A stretch of DNA of 64,000 nt from an uncultured Alphaproteobacteria bacterium (GCA_905480575.1 CAJQQZ010000031.1:1-64000); one strand, 5' to 3'; numbered from the stretch's first letter, positions 1-9,297 are shown. The notes: generated from the letters alone by a model not told the origin. A program made the numbers and translations.

Positions 1-65
1 ACACGCTGCTTGCGCCAAACCAGCCGATCGCGCAAAATAACGTTTAGAGAGTGGAAGCTTGGCAT
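1..65 (-). CDS. Possible 5' end of a gene running off the left edge
   Basis: Reading leftward from an ATG at 65-63 the frame stays open to the window edge for 21 codons. It begins MPSFHSLNVILRD and is rich in basic and hydrophobic residues. An AAGGA-like ribosome binding site lies about 8 nt upstream of this ATG on the minus strand. A second in-frame ATG at 74 has no well-spaced site. I do not recognise the protein. The open frame is too short to be statistically meaningful, so this rests mainly on the ribosome binding site and on position upstream of a same-strand gene. Confidence 0.3.
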   Translation of the reverse strand, partial: MPSFHSLNVILRDRLVWRKQR

Positions 66-151
66 GCGAATCATCCTTGGAAAGATTGAATCGCAAACTT
101 GCCAAAATTTCACGCTCTAAGCAAATTGTCGGGTAGTGTGAGCTTTTTGTT

Positions 152-676
152 TCACTCTATCTCTTCGTCTTTGTAGCGCCCATAGAGACCTGGAGATGAA
201 AGGTAGCCTTTGTGACCCTGTACGTTGACCAAACACCAAGTGCCGGAACAGGATTCGATCAATCCCAGAACACCGCGTTCTAACCATGCGACTGTCTCAG
301 ACCCATTATCGGCCTTCTCTTTTAACGCAGTGGTTTCTGTCATCACTCTAACTGTGCGACGACCTGATAACAAAGAGTGGTAGACCCAACCTGTTTCCCC
401 TTCCCAGTCTTTGATTTTACGCCAGTTCTCAAACTCGGCAACGACTTCTACCGGTAAATGTTTGCGGCGGTAAACCCAATCGATAGGGTATTGCAGGCCA
501 GGCCCGCGACGCATATTGATTTCGTTCGATTTGAGAGAAACAAAGCGCGGCATGGGCAGGTCGGTAACCGGGCCGGTTTCTTGGGCGACACTTACCAAAG
601 GAAACAGGACAAAGAGGCCTAGTAAGGCTACCAATACTGACTTTCCATGGACAAGCGAGCGGATTTTTTTTGACAT
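152..676 (-). CDS. Exported SH3-domain protein
   Basis: This 174-residue protein begins with a basic stretch and a hydrophobic segment ending near residue 32 (...VSVAQE), a typical Sec signal peptide, so it should act in the periplasm. The mature part holds a bacterial SH3-like repeat at about residues 47-105 (NMRRGPGLQYPIDWVYRR, then a conserved GWVYHSLLSG) and a second, weaker copy at about 110-168. Proteins of this kind occur widely in alphaproteobacteria as small envelope proteins, and SH3 domains of this type often bind peptidoglycan or peptides. The exact ligand is unknown. It is divergent from the dehydrogenase gene at 911. Family call is firm; function is open. Confidence 0.8.
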   Translation of the reverse strand: MSKKIRSLVHGKSVLVALLGLFVLFPLVSVAQETGPVTDLPMPRFVSLKSNEINMRRGPGLQYPIDWVYRRKHLPVEVVAEFENWRKIKDWEGETGWVYHSLLSGRRTVRVMTETTALKEKADNGSETVAWLERGVLGLIESCSGTWCLVNVQGHKGYLSSPGLYGRYKDEEIE

Positions 677-910
677 TTATGTCGAACGAACAAAATTAAC
701 TAAGGGGGTCGAAAAAAGATTATACTCGATTGTCGATTCGCCGTAAATCGCTAATCAAGGGTGAAACTCATGGCAGTAGAGCTCTTCTTTGGCGCATCAA
801 CACAAATTGGCGAATATTTCTGTTGGACCCCACGATCAACGAGTCTAGAATCTGGACAATCTTCACCTCGGCTGATAAAGGCTAGCAGGTTTTTCTGAAG
901 GGAACTTTGC

Positions 911-1897
911 ATGAGCTTGGAAAAAGCAGTTGTCGTCGCGACACGCGGACTACCTAAAGCGATTGAAGTGCGTATGAGCGAATTGTTCCGCACTTCCTTA
1001 AACAAGGACGATAGCCCCTTTTCCCGAGAGCAATTGATCGAAGCCGTTCAAACGGCTGACGTTCTTGTTCCGACAGTAACGGACAACATTGACGCCGCCT
1101 TGCTCAAACAAGCCGGACCTCAGCTTAAAATGATTGCGAACTTCGGTGTTGGTGTAAACCACATTGATCTGGAGGAAGCGAGAGCCAGGGGAATACTGGT
1201 GACCAATACGCCAGGGGTCCTGACCGAAGATACCGCCGATATGACGATGGCTTTGTTGCTGTCCGTCACGCGTCGACTGGCCGAAGGCGAACGCCTGGTG
1301 CGCTCAGGCGAATGGAATGGTTGGGCACCGACGACCATGTTGGGGGCGAGGCTTTGGGGCAAGCGCCTCGGCATTATCGGTATGGGCCGAATTGGCCAAG
1401 CTGTAGCGCGCCGTGCGAAGGGCTTCGGTATCGCGGTGCATTACCACAATCGCAATCAAATCTCAGAGGAGATCGAACAGGAACTGGACGCAACTTACTG
1501 GGACGACCTGGACCAGATGCTGGGCCATATGGACCTCGTCTCGGTCAATACGCCTCTGACTGCTAGCACCCACCATATTCTAAATGCAGAACGCTTGGCA
1601 TTGCTGCAACCTCATTGTTTTGTCATCAATACCAGCCGTGGTGAAGTGATCGACGAAGAAGCGCTGGCTGACATATTAGCCGCTGGAAAGTTGGCGGGTG
1701 CAGCGCTCGACGTTTATGAGAAAGAGCCTGAAGTAAATCCCAAGCTCATCGATTTGAACAATGTCGTTCTACTTCCTCACCTAGGGTCCGCCACGGTAGA
1801 AGGCCGGGTTCAAATGGGCGAACGCGTGATCATCAACATCAAATCCTTCGTCGACGGCCACCGCCCTCCTGACCGTATATTTGAGGCCATGCTTTAG
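911..1897 (+). CDS. D-isomer-specific 2-hydroxyacid dehydrogenase
   Basis: The 328-residue protein has the two-domain architecture of NAD(P)-dependent D-2-hydroxyacid dehydrogenases. The nucleotide-binding motif is LGIIGMGRIGQAVARRAKGF near residues 153-172. The catalytic Arg sits in INTSRGEVIDEEAL, the Glu in DVYEKEPEVNP and the His in LLPHLGSAT. The sequence around FGVGVNHIDLEEARARGI is typical of the glyoxylate / hydroxypyruvate reductase branch, so reduction of glyoxylate or hydroxypyruvate is the likeliest reaction. Other short 2-keto acids cannot be excluded. The ATG at 911 has an AAGGGA-like site about 10 nt upstream. It stands alone between the SH3 gene and a toxin-antitoxin-like pair. 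Confidence 0.9.
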   Translation: MSLEKAVVVATRGLPKAIEVRMSELFRTSLNKDDSPFSREQLIEAVQTADVLVPTVTDNIDAALLKQAGPQLKMIANFGVGVNHIDLEEARARGILVTNTPGVLTEDTADMTMALLLSVTRRLAEGERLVRSGEWNGWAPTTMLGARLWGKRLGIIGMGRIGQAVARRAKGFGIAVHYHNRNQISEEIEQELDATYWDDLDQMLGHMDLVSVNTPLTASTHHILNAERLALLQPHCFVINTSRGEVIDEEALADILAAGKLAGAALDVYEKEPEVNPKLIDLNNVVLLPHLGSATVEGRVQMGERVIINIKSFVDGHRPPDRIFEAML

Positions 1898-1998
1898 TTG
1901 GGATTGCGAGGGCGTAGGTCCTTTGTGGTTAGTCTAGCTACATGATTGTTGAAATGCTTTAGGTTTCCCCAACGGAAAAAAGAGGCTATTATCTTTCC

Positions 1999-2208
1999 AT
2001 GAACCAGATGTTGGAAAAAGCGATTGATGATGCCCGAGGGTTTTCTGAGCATGATCAAGAAGCGTTGGGAACTGAGTTTTTGAAGCTCATCGAAGAAAGA
2101 GCGGTCGGCGGTAAGCTCGCTAATGCAGAAGCTCAAGGCGGTGGTGCTTCGCTTGAGGGTGTTTTCTCTGAGATAAAGGACGAGATTAAAAACAACTATG
2201 CTTTGTAG
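1999..2208 (+). CDS. Small antitoxin-like protein
   Basis: A 69-residue acidic protein (MNQMLEKAIDDARGFSEHDQEALG...) with no recognisable DNA-binding fold that I can name. Its stop codon overlaps the start of the following ParE/RelE-like toxin gene by 11 nt, the usual arrangement of an antitoxin with its type II toxin. The fragment LPEHDQE-like 'FSEHDQEALGTEFL' resembles short antitoxin-type proteins paired with ParE toxins in proteobacteria. The call rests on size, position and overlap more than on sequence. The partner toxin is frameshifted, so the pair may no longer be a working module. Confidence 0.6.
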   Translation: MNQMLEKAIDDARGFSEHDQEALGTEFLKLIEERAVGGKLANAEAQGGGASLEGVFSEIKDEIKNNYAL

Positions 2209-2478
2209 TTTAGTTGTTCTTGGTAGTGCAAAAAACGATCTGCGCGAAATTTATCGTTTCATAGCAGAAGATAACCCTTCAAAAGCACTAAACTGGATCG
2301 AAACGTTAGAACAGAAACGCAGGTGCTTTCTGAATTTCCGGAGCTTGGACGAGTTTACAAGCCACCTTACAGAATTTTGAATGCAGAGGCTGGGTATCGT
2401 ATTTACTATAGGTACAACAAAGCGAAAAGAACTGTAACCATCGTACACTTTTATGCACCCGGTCTGAATAAGCCTTGA
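2198..2478 (+). pseudogene. ParE/RelE-family toxin gene broken by a single frameshift
   Basis: The first frame runs from ATG 2198 with a clear ParE/RelE N-terminal part (VVLGSAKNDLREIYRFIAED, then a WIETLEQK helix) and would stop at 2380 in meaningless sequence. From about 2318 the family continues one frame lower: QVLSEFPELGRVYKPPYRI, then AGYRIYYRYNKAKRTVTIVH and a stop at 2476-2478. Joined, the product would be about 94 residues, the normal family length. Loss of one base at the AAA run near 2315-2317 (original EQKTQVL) explains everything. Either the toxin is inactivated or the base call is wrong. Intact members are mRNA interferases or gyrase poisons. Confidence 0.8.
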
Positions 2479-2521
2479 GCCTGTTCTTGATATCCAATCC
2501 AGCAGCTACCATTAAGAAACT

Positions 2522-2800
2522 ATGAGCTCACTACTAACGATTGTTTTGATTTTCGTTGCAGGTTTGCTTTTGCTGAACCTGTTTGCCTGCTATCTCGTGA
2601 GGAAGTCGGCGGCTTATTCACGTGAGCAGAAACTCTATCAGATTTTGTTGATTTGGTTTTTGCCAGTGTTTGGGACAGCCGTGGAGCTTTTAATTATCGG
2701 ATCTGACAGGGAAAGAAAACGGCGACCCAAGGAAGTTCCTGATGGAAACAAAAGCGCTCCTAATGCCAGAATGCTGAGACATGATATTGGGAACTATTAA
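2522..2800 (+). CDS. Small membrane protein, unknown function
   Basis: A 92-residue protein that I do not recognise. Two hydrophobic segments are visible, at about residues 3-27 (LLTIVLIFVAGLLLLNLFAC) and 41-61 (LYQILLIWFLPVFGTAVELLII), followed by a basic, hydrophilic tail of about 30 residues. It is probably an inner-membrane protein with both termini on the same side. It ends 15 nt from the convergent moeB gene and follows the broken toxin by 43 nt. No partner suggests a role. Confidence 0.6.
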   Translation: MSSLLTIVLIFVAGLLLLNLFACYLVRKSAAYSREQKLYQILLIWFLPVFGTAVELLIIGSDRERKRRPKEVPDGNKSAPNARMLRHDIGNY

Positions 2801-2815
2801 TTAAAGTCAGATAAC

Positions 2816-3574
2816 TCAGGCACAAACTTCACACCCGTCTGCGCGTTTCACCTTAAACCGCGAAAACCTGATGTCTAGAGCGTCATAAATTACCAACTCC
2901 CCCGTCAAACTTGTGCCGATACCAGTGATTTCTTTTAGAACTTCGGTCGCTTGCAAAGAACCTATGACACCGGGCAGAGTTGCTAAAACGCCGACGTCGG
3001 CACAGGAGCGGCCTTCGACATCCTCGGTGGATGGGAACAGGCATCGATAGCAAGGGCGATCTTCACCTTCCTCAAAGGCTTTAAAGGTGGTCAGCTGGCC
3101 ATCGAAACGGGTGATTGCAGCCGAAACAAGCGTTTTCTTTAGCTTGAAGCATACCTCATTCACCAATTGGCGGGTTGTAAGGTTATCGCAACCGTCGGCG
3201 ACGAGATCGACTTGGGCGATCCAATGATCTGCATTTTCAGGAGTGACTTTCTCTTCGATCACCACGACCTTTACGTCTGGATTGAGGGAGTTGATGGTTT
3301 CCCTTGCAGACCGAGCCTTGGCTTTGCCGACATCATCGGTGCCGTGGATGATTTGTCTTTGAAGATTGGACAGGTCAACGTCGTCATGATCAGCAACGTA
3401 GATCGTGCCGACACCAGCAGCGGCTAAATACATAAGCAATGGTGAGCCTAAACCCCCAGCGCCGATCACCAGCACTTTGGCATTCAGCAGTTTGGTTTGG
3501 CCTTCCTCGTCGATTTCGGGCAGGACGAGATGACGTGCATAGCGCTCAATCTGATTGTCGCTAAGGTCTTCCAT
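2816..3574 (-). CDS. moeB: MoeB/ThiF-type E1-like adenylyltransferase
   Basis: This 252-residue enzyme adenylates the C-terminal glycine of a small sulfur-carrier protein such as MoaD or ThiS, using ATP. The nucleotide-binding loop GAGGLGS is at residues 38-44 and the downstream DxDxVDxSNLQRQ signature at about 62-73. A structural zinc site is visible as CYRC at 175-178 and CEVC at 248-251, with Cys191 in the EGRSCADVG loop. No rhodanese domain is fused. It overlaps the end of dut by one base and is last in the ubiE-ubiB-coaBC-dut-moeB run. MoeB versus ThiF cannot be settled from sequence alone; no moa or thi gene is adjacent. Confidence 0.88.
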   Translation of the reverse strand: MEDLSDNQIERYARHLVLPEIDEEGQTKLLNAKVLVIGAGGLGSPLLMYLAAAGVGTIYVADHDDVDLSNLQRQIIHGTDDVGKAKARSARETINSLNPDVKVVVIEEKVTPENADHWIAQVDLVADGCDNLTTRQLVNEVCFKLKKTLVSAAITRFDGQLTTFKAFEEGEDRPCYRCLFPSTEDVEGRSCADVGVLATLPGVIGSLQATEVLKEITGIGTSLTGELVIYDALDIRFSRFKVKRADGCEVCA

Positions 3575-4014
3575 CAGACACCCGTTGATCCGAAGCCGCC
3601 TTCGCCGCGTTCTGTCTCATCCAAGCTTTCGACCTCGATCATTTCGGCCTGAATGACGGGCGCGATAATCATCTGTGCAATCCGATCACCGCGATTAATG
3701 AGGAAGGGCTCGCTGCCCAAATTGATGATGGTGGTTTTCAGTTCACCTCTATAATCGGAATCAACCGTTCCTGGCGTGTTGAGGACCGTCACACCGTGTT
3801 TGACCGCAAGGCCAGATCTGGGGCGGACCTGGGCTTCATAGCCTTGTGGCAGGGCGATCTTGATGCCGTTGGGCACGAGGGCTCTTTCCATAGGTGTCAA
3901 ACGAATGGGTTCGTCGATCGCCGCGCGCAAATCCATGCCTGCGCTGCCCGTGGTCTCATAGGCCGGAATAGGGAGATCTTTTCCGTGATCCAGAACAACG
4001 ACTTTGACCTGCAT
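3574..4014 (-). CDS. dut: dUTP diphosphatase
   Basis: The 146-residue protein is a homotrimeric-type dUTPase that hydrolyses dUTP to dUMP, limiting uracil in DNA and feeding thymidylate synthesis. All five family motifs are present: AGMDLRA at 25-31, RPRSGLA at 64-70, [10 protein letters not shown] at 82-91, the GDRIAQ segment at 109-114 and the C-terminal [10 protein letters not shown] lid at 136-145. Length matches the family. It starts 4 nt after coaBC and its stop overlaps the next start, so it is translated from the same message. The coaBC-dut neighbourhood is common in proteobacteria. Confidence 0.96.
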   Translation of the reverse strand: MQVKVVVLDHGKDLPIPAYETTGSAGMDLRAAIDEPIRLTPMERALVPNGIKIALPQGYEAQVRPRSGLAVKHGVTVLNTPGTVDSDYRGELKTTIINLGSEPFLINRGDRIAQMIIAPVIQAEMIEVESLDETERGEGGFGSTGV

Positions 4015-4018
4015 CCAA

Positions 4019-5218
4019 TTAGCCTTTCAATTCTTGCGCAATAGCCTCGACCAATTGTCGGGCCGTTGCCTGTTTACTTTGATGCCCCCAAGACTCATTG
4101 GCGTTGCTCTTGACCAAGTGAACTTCACTGGCATCACCGCCAAAGGTCCCGGTTTTCTCAGAAACATCATTTGCCAAGATCCAATCACAATCTTTCTTTT
4201 TGAGTTTGGATTGAGCGTTTTTGATCAAGTTCTCGGTCTCTGCCGCAAAGCCGATAACTAGGTCAGGACGCCCTTTTTTTATGCTAGCGATTGTCGCGAG
4301 AATGTCGGGGTTGGCTTCAAATTCCAGTTTAGGCGCTTTGCCGTCCTTCTTTTTGATCTTTTGAGTGGCGGCGTTGGCGACTTTGTAGTCGGCAACGGCG
4401 GCTGCAAAAATTGCGATGTCGGTGGGGAGGGCGGCTTTGCTGGCAGCGAGCAATTCATCCGCAGTATTGATAGGCACAAAGTTGACCCCTGTCGGAGGCG
4501 CTAGTTTTGTCGGGCCAGACACTAACGTTACATCCGCACCGGCACTGACAAGAGCTTCTGCAATGGCGTAGCCTTGCTTGCCGGAAGAGTGGTTGGAGAT
4601 GTAGCGAACTGGATCTATGGCTTCTCTCGTTGGGCCAGCGGTTACAAGCGCCGTCTTGCCCTTAAGGTTTTGAGATTGGTTTAGGAAACTGACGACGGAA
4701 CTGACTAAGACAGCGGGCTCTACAAACCGGCCAGCGCCATGCTCGCCACAAGCCATGTCGCCACTCTCGGGGCCGACAATCGTAACGCCGCGTTCTTTCA
4801 GTGTCTCTAGGTTAGCCTGTGTCGCGGGGTGTTGCCACATCATCGGGTTCATTGCCGGTGCCACCATGACTGGTTTGTCTGTCGCCAGCAGTGCGGTAGT
4901 GGCTAAATCGTTTGCTTGGCCAGATGCCATCTTTGCCATGATGTCAGCGGTGGCAGGAGCGACCAGCACAAGATCAGCTTCCCTTGACAGCCTGATATGA
5001 CCCATTTCCTGCTCATCTGTCAGGTCAAAGAGGTCTTGGAAGACTTTTCCGCCTGACAAAGCGGAGACAGAAAGCGGTGTCACGAATTCAGCACCAGCCT
5101 TTGTCAAAATGGTTGGGCAAGAGATGTTGTGATCTTGTAGGCGGCGGATCACCTCAAGGCACTTATAGGCGGCGATGCCACCGGAGATGATGAGTAAAAC
5201 GCGTTTATTTTGGTTCAT
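4019..5218 (-). CDS. coaBC: Bifunctional phosphopantothenoylcysteine decarboxylase / phosphopantothenate-cysteine ligase
   Basis: A 399-residue two-domain enzyme for two successive steps of coenzyme A synthesis: CTP-dependent joining of cysteine to 4'-phosphopantothenate, then FMN-dependent decarboxylation. The N-terminal CoaC flavoprotein domain shows ISGGIAAYK at 11-19, the active-site His74 in [16 protein letters not shown] at 121-128 and the catalytic Cys157 in [12 protein letters not shown]. The CoaB domain begins near residue 185 with [17 protein letters not shown] and continues with the KKKDG and FAAETEN segments. Length is as expected. It sits between ubiB (21 nt upstream) and dut (4 nt downstream). 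Confidence 0.96.
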   Translation of the reverse strand: MNQNKRVLLIISGGIAAYKCLEVIRRLQDHNISCPTILTKAGAEFVTPLSVSALSGGKVFQDLFDLTDEQEMGHIRLSREADLVLVAPATADIMAKMASGQANDLATTALLATDKPVMVAPAMNPMMWQHPATQANLETLKERGVTIVGPESGDMACGEHGAGRFVEPAVLVSSVVSFLNQSQNLKGKTALVTAGPTREAIDPVRYISNHSSGKQGYAIAEALVSAGADVTLVSGPTKLAPPTGVNFVPINTADELLAASKAALPTDIAIFAAAVADYKVANAATQKIKKKDGKAPKLEFEANPDILATIASIKKGRPDLVIGFAAETENLIKNAQSKLKKKDCDWILANDVSEKTGTFGGDASEVHLVKSNANESWGHQSKQATARQLVEAIAQELKG

Positions 5219-5239
5219 AGCAACCAGATCGGAAACAAC

Positions 5240-6751
5240 TTAGCTTAATACAAGTGTTGTAAGCAGAATTCCGGCCCCAAAACCAGTGGCAATCAAGAGA
5301 GGAATCCACCAACGCCGAGTCTCGCTTCGTTGTTTCTCCATTTCAGCCAAAGTCCTCTCAGCGGAATCAATGATCTTCGGCATTTTTCCAGCGGCGGAGG
5401 CATAAATGGATAATGTTTCGCTCGCTTTGACCAACGGATTGCGGTTGCGAACAACCCAGTCTTCGACAAGGGGCTGGGCAAAGGTCCAGATGTTCATTTC
5501 TGGAGCTAAGGTGCGGGCGATACCTTCTGCCATAACCATGTTCTTTTGAAGCACATAGAGCTCTGGTTGAACGGTTAGATCAAAGGTGCGCCCCATCTCT
5601 AAAAGCTGCCCAAGGAGCTTAGCAAAGGAGACTTCTTTCAGTGGCTTGTCGATGATGGGTTCACAGACGGCTCTAAGCGCCATCGCGAAAGTCTCGTTGT
5701 GATGTTCGGTGGGCAGGAAGTCAGCTTCCGCGTAGGTCTTTGCGATTGCCAAATAATCTCGTTTCACCAAACCCAGCATGATATCAGCCAGAAAACAACG
5801 GGACTGCCAAGTCATTCGGCCCATGATGCCGAAGTCGACGAAGGATATTGAGCCTTCTTTGGTGACGAACATATTGCCAGCATGTTGGTCACCGTGAAAG
5901 AAACCGTGCTCAAAAATCTGCATGAAGAAGGTTTCAGCAGCCCTGGTCAAAACATCTTCCAGGTCATGCCCCTGAGCTAGCAGTCCTTCTTTGTCGTCAA
6001 TCGATAAGGCATCCAAGCGTTCAATCGTCATGACGGATTGAGCTGTTAGGGGCCAGAAGATAGCTGGCACAAAGAAGTCGTCGCGTTCTTTGAAATTGGT
6101 TTTGAATTCATCGGCTTGAGCGGCCTCAAGACGGAGATCCAGTTCAATGGATAGCTGAGCGCGGTAGAGACCAATGACGGCAGGCAGTTTCACACGTCTC
6201 AGAACCGGGCTGAAGGTTTCAGCAATCCGGGTCAGCCAGGAGAGGAAATCGAGCTCTCGTTCAAAGATTGCTTTGATGTTTGGACGGAGAATTTTAACAG
6301 CGACGTCATCGCCCTCATGGGTCTTGGCGAAGTGGACTTGAGCGATCGACGCGGCGGAGACCGGCTTCATATCAAACTCTGGGAACAGCTGCTCCAAAGG
6401 TTTGTCGAAGGCTTCTGATATGGTGGCGATCACGATTGATGCGTCGAAAGGGGCGAGCTGATCTTGTAACACCGAAAGATCGAGTGCGCCCTGTTCGCTC
6501 ATGAGGTCTGCGCGTGTGGACAGTAGTTGACCAAACTTGATGTAAGGCGGCCCGAGTTTCTCCAGTGCCGCAGCTAGTCGTTGGCCTGGGCGCAATAACT
6601 GGTTCTTCCTGGCAAACAGTCGGAGGTGTCCGATCTTCTTAGCTAGGTCCTGGTTGCCGCGCGCAAGCGGCAGGAAAGCTTCGAAGGCGTCATGTTTTGA
6701 GAACAACCAAAAGAGCTTGAGCAGCTTGAAAATGTAGATGAAGCTCTTCAC
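5240..6751 (-). CDS. ubiB: UbiB-family atypical kinase needed for ubiquinone synthesis
   Basis: This 503-residue protein belongs to the UbiB/ADCK family of membrane-associated ATPases that support ubiquinone biosynthesis. The family-specific KxGQ motif (KFGQ) lies at 72-75, the Ala-rich nucleotide loop VSAASIAQVH at 131-140, the AVKILRP lysine segment at about 151-157, and HGDQHAGN plus VDFG catalytic and metal motifs in the second half. A C-terminal hydrophobic stretch (PLLIATGFGAGILLTTLVLS) is the expected membrane anchor. It follows ubiE by 9 nt, so the two ubiquinone genes are surely co-expressed. Confidence 0.95.
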   Translation of the reverse strand: MKSFIYIFKLLKLFWLFSKHDAFEAFLPLARGNQDLAKKIGHLRLFARKNQLLRPGQRLAAALEKLGPPYIKFGQLLSTRADLMSEQGALDLSVLQDQLAPFDASIVIATISEAFDKPLEQLFPEFDMKPVSAASIAQVHFAKTHEGDDVAVKILRPNIKAIFERELDFLSWLTRIAETFSPVLRRVKLPAVIGLYRAQLSIELDLRLEAAQADEFKTNFKERDDFFVPAIFWPLTAQSVMTIERLDALSIDDKEGLLAQGHDLEDVLTRAAETFFMQIFEHGFFHGDQHAGNMFVTKEGSISFVDFGIMGRMTWQSRCFLADIMLGLVKRDYLAIAKTYAEADFLPTEHHNETFAMALRAVCEPIIDKPLKEVSFAKLLGQLLEMGRTFDLTVQPELYVLQKNMVMAEGIARTLAPEMNIWTFAQPLVEDWVVRNRNPLVKASETLSIYASAAGKMPKIIDSAERTLAEMEKQRSETRRWWIPLLIATGFGAGILLTTLVLS

Positions 6752-6760
6752 GGCAGCGAT

Positions 6761-7531
6761 CTAGATCCGCCAGCCGGAATGTATGGCGGCAATACCACCC
6801 GAAAGATTGCGGTAAGACACCTGCTCAAAACCAGCTTCACGGTACATCTCTGCCAGTTTGTCTTGCGTAGGAAATTGGCGAATTGATTCGACGAGATATT
6901 GGTAAGAGGCTTTGTCATTCGCCACTAGCCCGCCGATGTGCGGTAAAACGTGAAAGGAATACTTGTCGTAGATCGTGTCCAAAATTGGCAAAACAACATG
7001 ACTGAATTCTAGGCAGAGAATGCGCCCACCTGGCCTTAAGACACGGTAGGCGTCTTTCAATGCTTCCAATGGCTCCGTGACGTTACGAAGCCCAAAAGCA
7101 ATGGTGTAGCAGTCGACGGATTGGTCGGGCAGTGGCAAATTTTGAGCGTTACCACATATCCAATTGAGCTGGTCCCGATAGGCTGAAAATTTGTTAGTTT
7201 CCGCTCTCTTCGCGCCTTCTTCCAGCATGGATGCCGTCAGGTCGCAAACATGGATCATCGATGGCTGGTCTTCTTTCGGCTCTTGACTAGATAGGCGTTC
7301 CGCTATTTTGAAAGCGATGTCGCCAGTGCCACCGGCGACGTCTAAGAACTGTTGCCCTTGTCGGGGGAGGAGCCAGTCGATCATTGACTCCTTCCAAAGC
7401 CGATGGATACCGCCGGACATCAAATCGTTCATGATGTCATACTTGCTGGCAACAGAAGTGAAAACACCTTGCACCAGGCCTACTTTGGCCTGTTGGTCAA
7501 CTTCCTGAAAACCGAAATGGGTCTTTTCCAT
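6761..7531 (-). CDS. ubiE: Ubiquinone/menaquinone C-methyltransferase
   Basis: The 256-residue SAM-dependent enzyme C-methylates the 2-polyprenyl benzoquinol ring in ubiquinone synthesis (and demethylmenaquinone where present). Family signatures visible are VASKYDIMNDLMSGGIHRLWK near 27-47, the SAM motif FLDVAGGTGDIAFK near 62-75, AFGLRNVTEPLEAL and the downstream LEFSHVVLP. Length matches the family. It is the first gene of a five-gene leftward run and is divergent from fpg across about 118 nt that must contain both promoters. Confidence 0.96.
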   Translation of the reverse strand: MEKTHFGFQEVDQQAKVGLVQGVFTSVASKYDIMNDLMSGGIHRLWKESMIDWLLPRQGQQFLDVAGGTGDIAFKIAERLSSQEPKEDQPSMIHVCDLTASMLEEGAKRAETNKFSAYRDQLNWICGNAQNLPLPDQSVDCYTIAFGLRNVTEPLEALKDAYRVLRPGGRILCLEFSHVVLPILDTIYDKYSFHVLPHIGGLVANDKASYQYLVESIRQFPTQDKLAEMYREAGFEQVSYRNLSGGIAAIHSGWRI

Positions 7532-7649
7532 GAGGGCGGGTACCTGGATTAACTTGCTTGTAGGGAAGACTCGTTTAACTTGTCTGAAACATAATCATTA
7601 GAGCCGGTGAATGCCAGTTCTGAATCTGGATAAAGGAACGCAGTTAACA

Positions 7650-8477
7650 ATGCCTGAGTTGCCCGAGGTTGAAACGGTTTGTCGAGGTCTGAGGCCTTTT
7701 TTAGAGGGGCGAAAACTCACCCGGGTTTTGAAGCGGCGGCCTGACCTGCGGTTTCCCATTCCTGATGATTGGGAAGAACAGCTGACCGGACAAACGGTTG
7801 AAGCTGTTGAACGCAAGGCCAAGTATGTTGTCATGCGGCTGACCTCTGGGATTTCTGCCATTTTGCATCTCGGCATGTCGGGCAGAATACTGATCCACGA
7901 ACACAACGCCGATGAGCCTTTTGACAAGCATGATCACATTGTTTTTGAAACGGACCAAGGGTGTCAGATCCGGTTCAATGATCCCAGACGTTTTGGCGTG
8001 GCCGATATTGTGTCAACGGATGGCCTGGCTGAATCTCGCTATTTCAAGAGCCAAGGGATCGAACCCTTAGGCAATGAGCTTTCGGGAGAATTCATCGAGA
8101 AAAAGTTCCTGAATAAAAAAACCGCCATTAAAGCCGCTGTACTTGATCAGAAGTTTATTGTTGGCGTTGGGAATATCTACGCTTGTGAATCGCTTTTCTT
8201 TGCCGGGATCGACCCAAGAGCGTTGGCAGGAGAGATTAGAGGCGCTCGCGCGGAGGCTCTGTCCACGTCAATAAGGGTCGTGCTTGAGAAGGCGATCGCA
8301 GCCGGTGGGTCCAGTTTGAATGATTACGTTCAAGTGTCAGGTGAACTCGGCTATTTTCAAAATCAATGGGCGGTTTACGGGCGAGAAGGTCAGAAATGTC
8401 GAACTTGTGACTCTGTGATAGAACGCGTCGTGCAGTCCAATCGCTCTACTTTCTATTGTCCTCAATGCCAGAGCTAA
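7650..8477 (+). CDS. mutM: Formamidopyrimidine-DNA glycosylase
   Basis: The 275-residue base-excision repair enzyme removes 8-oxoguanine and formamidopyrimidines and nicks the abasic site. An earlier in-frame ATG exists at 7611, but the start at 7650 gives MPELPEVETV, in which Pro2 is the Schiff-base nucleophile and Glu3 is catalytic, so the upstream 13 codons cannot be used. An AAAGGAA site lies upstream of 7650. Other motifs are the RKAKYVVM lysine, LHLGMSGR, NDPRRFG, VGNIYACE and a C-terminal four-cysteine zinc finger (CRTC and CPQC). It is divergent from ubiE. Confidence 0.96.
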   Translation: MPELPEVETVCRGLRPFLEGRKLTRVLKRRPDLRFPIPDDWEEQLTGQTVEAVERKAKYVVMRLTSGISAILHLGMSGRILIHEHNADEPFDKHDHIVFETDQGCQIRFNDPRRFGVADIVSTDGLAESRYFKSQGIEPLGNELSGEFIEKKFLNKKTAIKAAVLDQKFIVGVGNIYACESLFFAGIDPRALAGEIRGARAEALSTSIRVVLEKAIAAGGSSLNDYVQVSGELGYFQNQWAVYGREGQKCRTCDSVIERVVQSNRSTFYCPQCQS

Positions 8478-8512
8478 CTAAAAAGCGATCAAATCAAATA
8501 AGGAAGTAATCA

Positions 8513-9289
8513 ATGCCCTATAACAACATCTTAGTAGAGAGCAGAGGCCCTGTCGGTCTGATCACTCTTAATCGTCCGCACGCTCTCAATGCTCTTAATT
8601 CGGAGCTGATGGGGGAGCTGGATCAAGCATTGCGCGATTTTGAAGCTGATGACGCGATTGGTTGCATGGTTCTAACGGGCAGCGAGAAGGCTTTCGCTGC
8701 TGGCGCTGACATCAAGGAAATGCAGTCAAAAGGCTTCATGGACGTCTACATGGGCAACTTTATCACCAGCTCGTGGGAAACCTTGGCCAAGGCACGCAAG
8801 CCCATCGTTGCAGCGGTGGCAGGTTATGCTCTTGGCGGTGGTTGTGAAATCGCAATGATGTGTGATTTCATCCTGGCGGCTGACACAGCTAAGTTTGGCC
8901 AGCCTGAAATTACGATCGGCACTATCCCTGGTGCAGGTGGCACGCAGCGCCTGACACGGTTTGTTGGTAAATCCAAGGCAATGGAAATGGCTTTGACTGG
9001 TCGCATGATGGACGCAGCCGAGGCGGAACGGTCCGGCCTAGTTAGCCGCATCATCCCAGCGGACGAGCTGGTTGATGAAGCTATTAAGGTCGCAACCAAG
9101 ATCGCGAAGCTATCTCGCCCTGCTGTTATGATGGCGAAGGATGCTGTCAACGGAGCCTTCGAGACCACATTGACAGAGGGTGTTAAGCTAGAACGCCGCA
9201 TATTCCACTCCACCTTTGCGCTGGAAGATCAAAAAGAAGGCATGGCTGCTTTTGCGGAGAAGAGAAAGCCAGAGTGGAAAAACCGCTAA
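8513..9289 (+). CDS. Enoyl-CoA hydratase (crotonase family)
   Basis: A 258-residue crotonase-fold protein that should hydrate trans-2-enoyl-CoA to 3-hydroxyacyl-CoA in fatty- or amino-acid breakdown. The oxyanion-hole segments [11 protein letters not shown] (about 62-72) and [13 protein letters not shown] (about 106-118) are intact. The two catalytic glutamates are plausible in GGGCE and in [19 protein letters not shown]. The length and the FAxGADIKEM version are those of short-chain bacterial enoyl-CoA hydratases (EchA/PaaF/FadB-like). Chain-length preference cannot be read. It follows fpg by 35 nt and may share its transcript. Confidence 0.92.
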   Translation: MPYNNILVESRGPVGLITLNRPHALNALNSELMGELDQALRDFEADDAIGCMVLTGSEKAFAAGADIKEMQSKGFMDVYMGNFITSSWETLAKARKPIVAAVAGYALGGGCEIAMMCDFILAADTAKFGQPEITIGTIPGAGGTQRLTRFVGKSKAMEMALTGRMMDAAEAERSGLVSRIIPADELVDEAIKVATKIAKLSRPAVMMAKDAVNGAFETTLTEGVKLERRIFHSTFALEDQKEGMAAFAEKRKPEWKNR

Positions 9290-9297
9290 CGTCGCAC

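Noticed and set aside
8824-9213. Long open frame on the minus strand opposite the enoyl-CoA hydratase
   Set aside because: It is a shadow of a well-supported crotonase gene; the translation is low-complexity and lacks family features. The same applies to the other antisense frames inside gyrB, ppdK, glyS and aroC.
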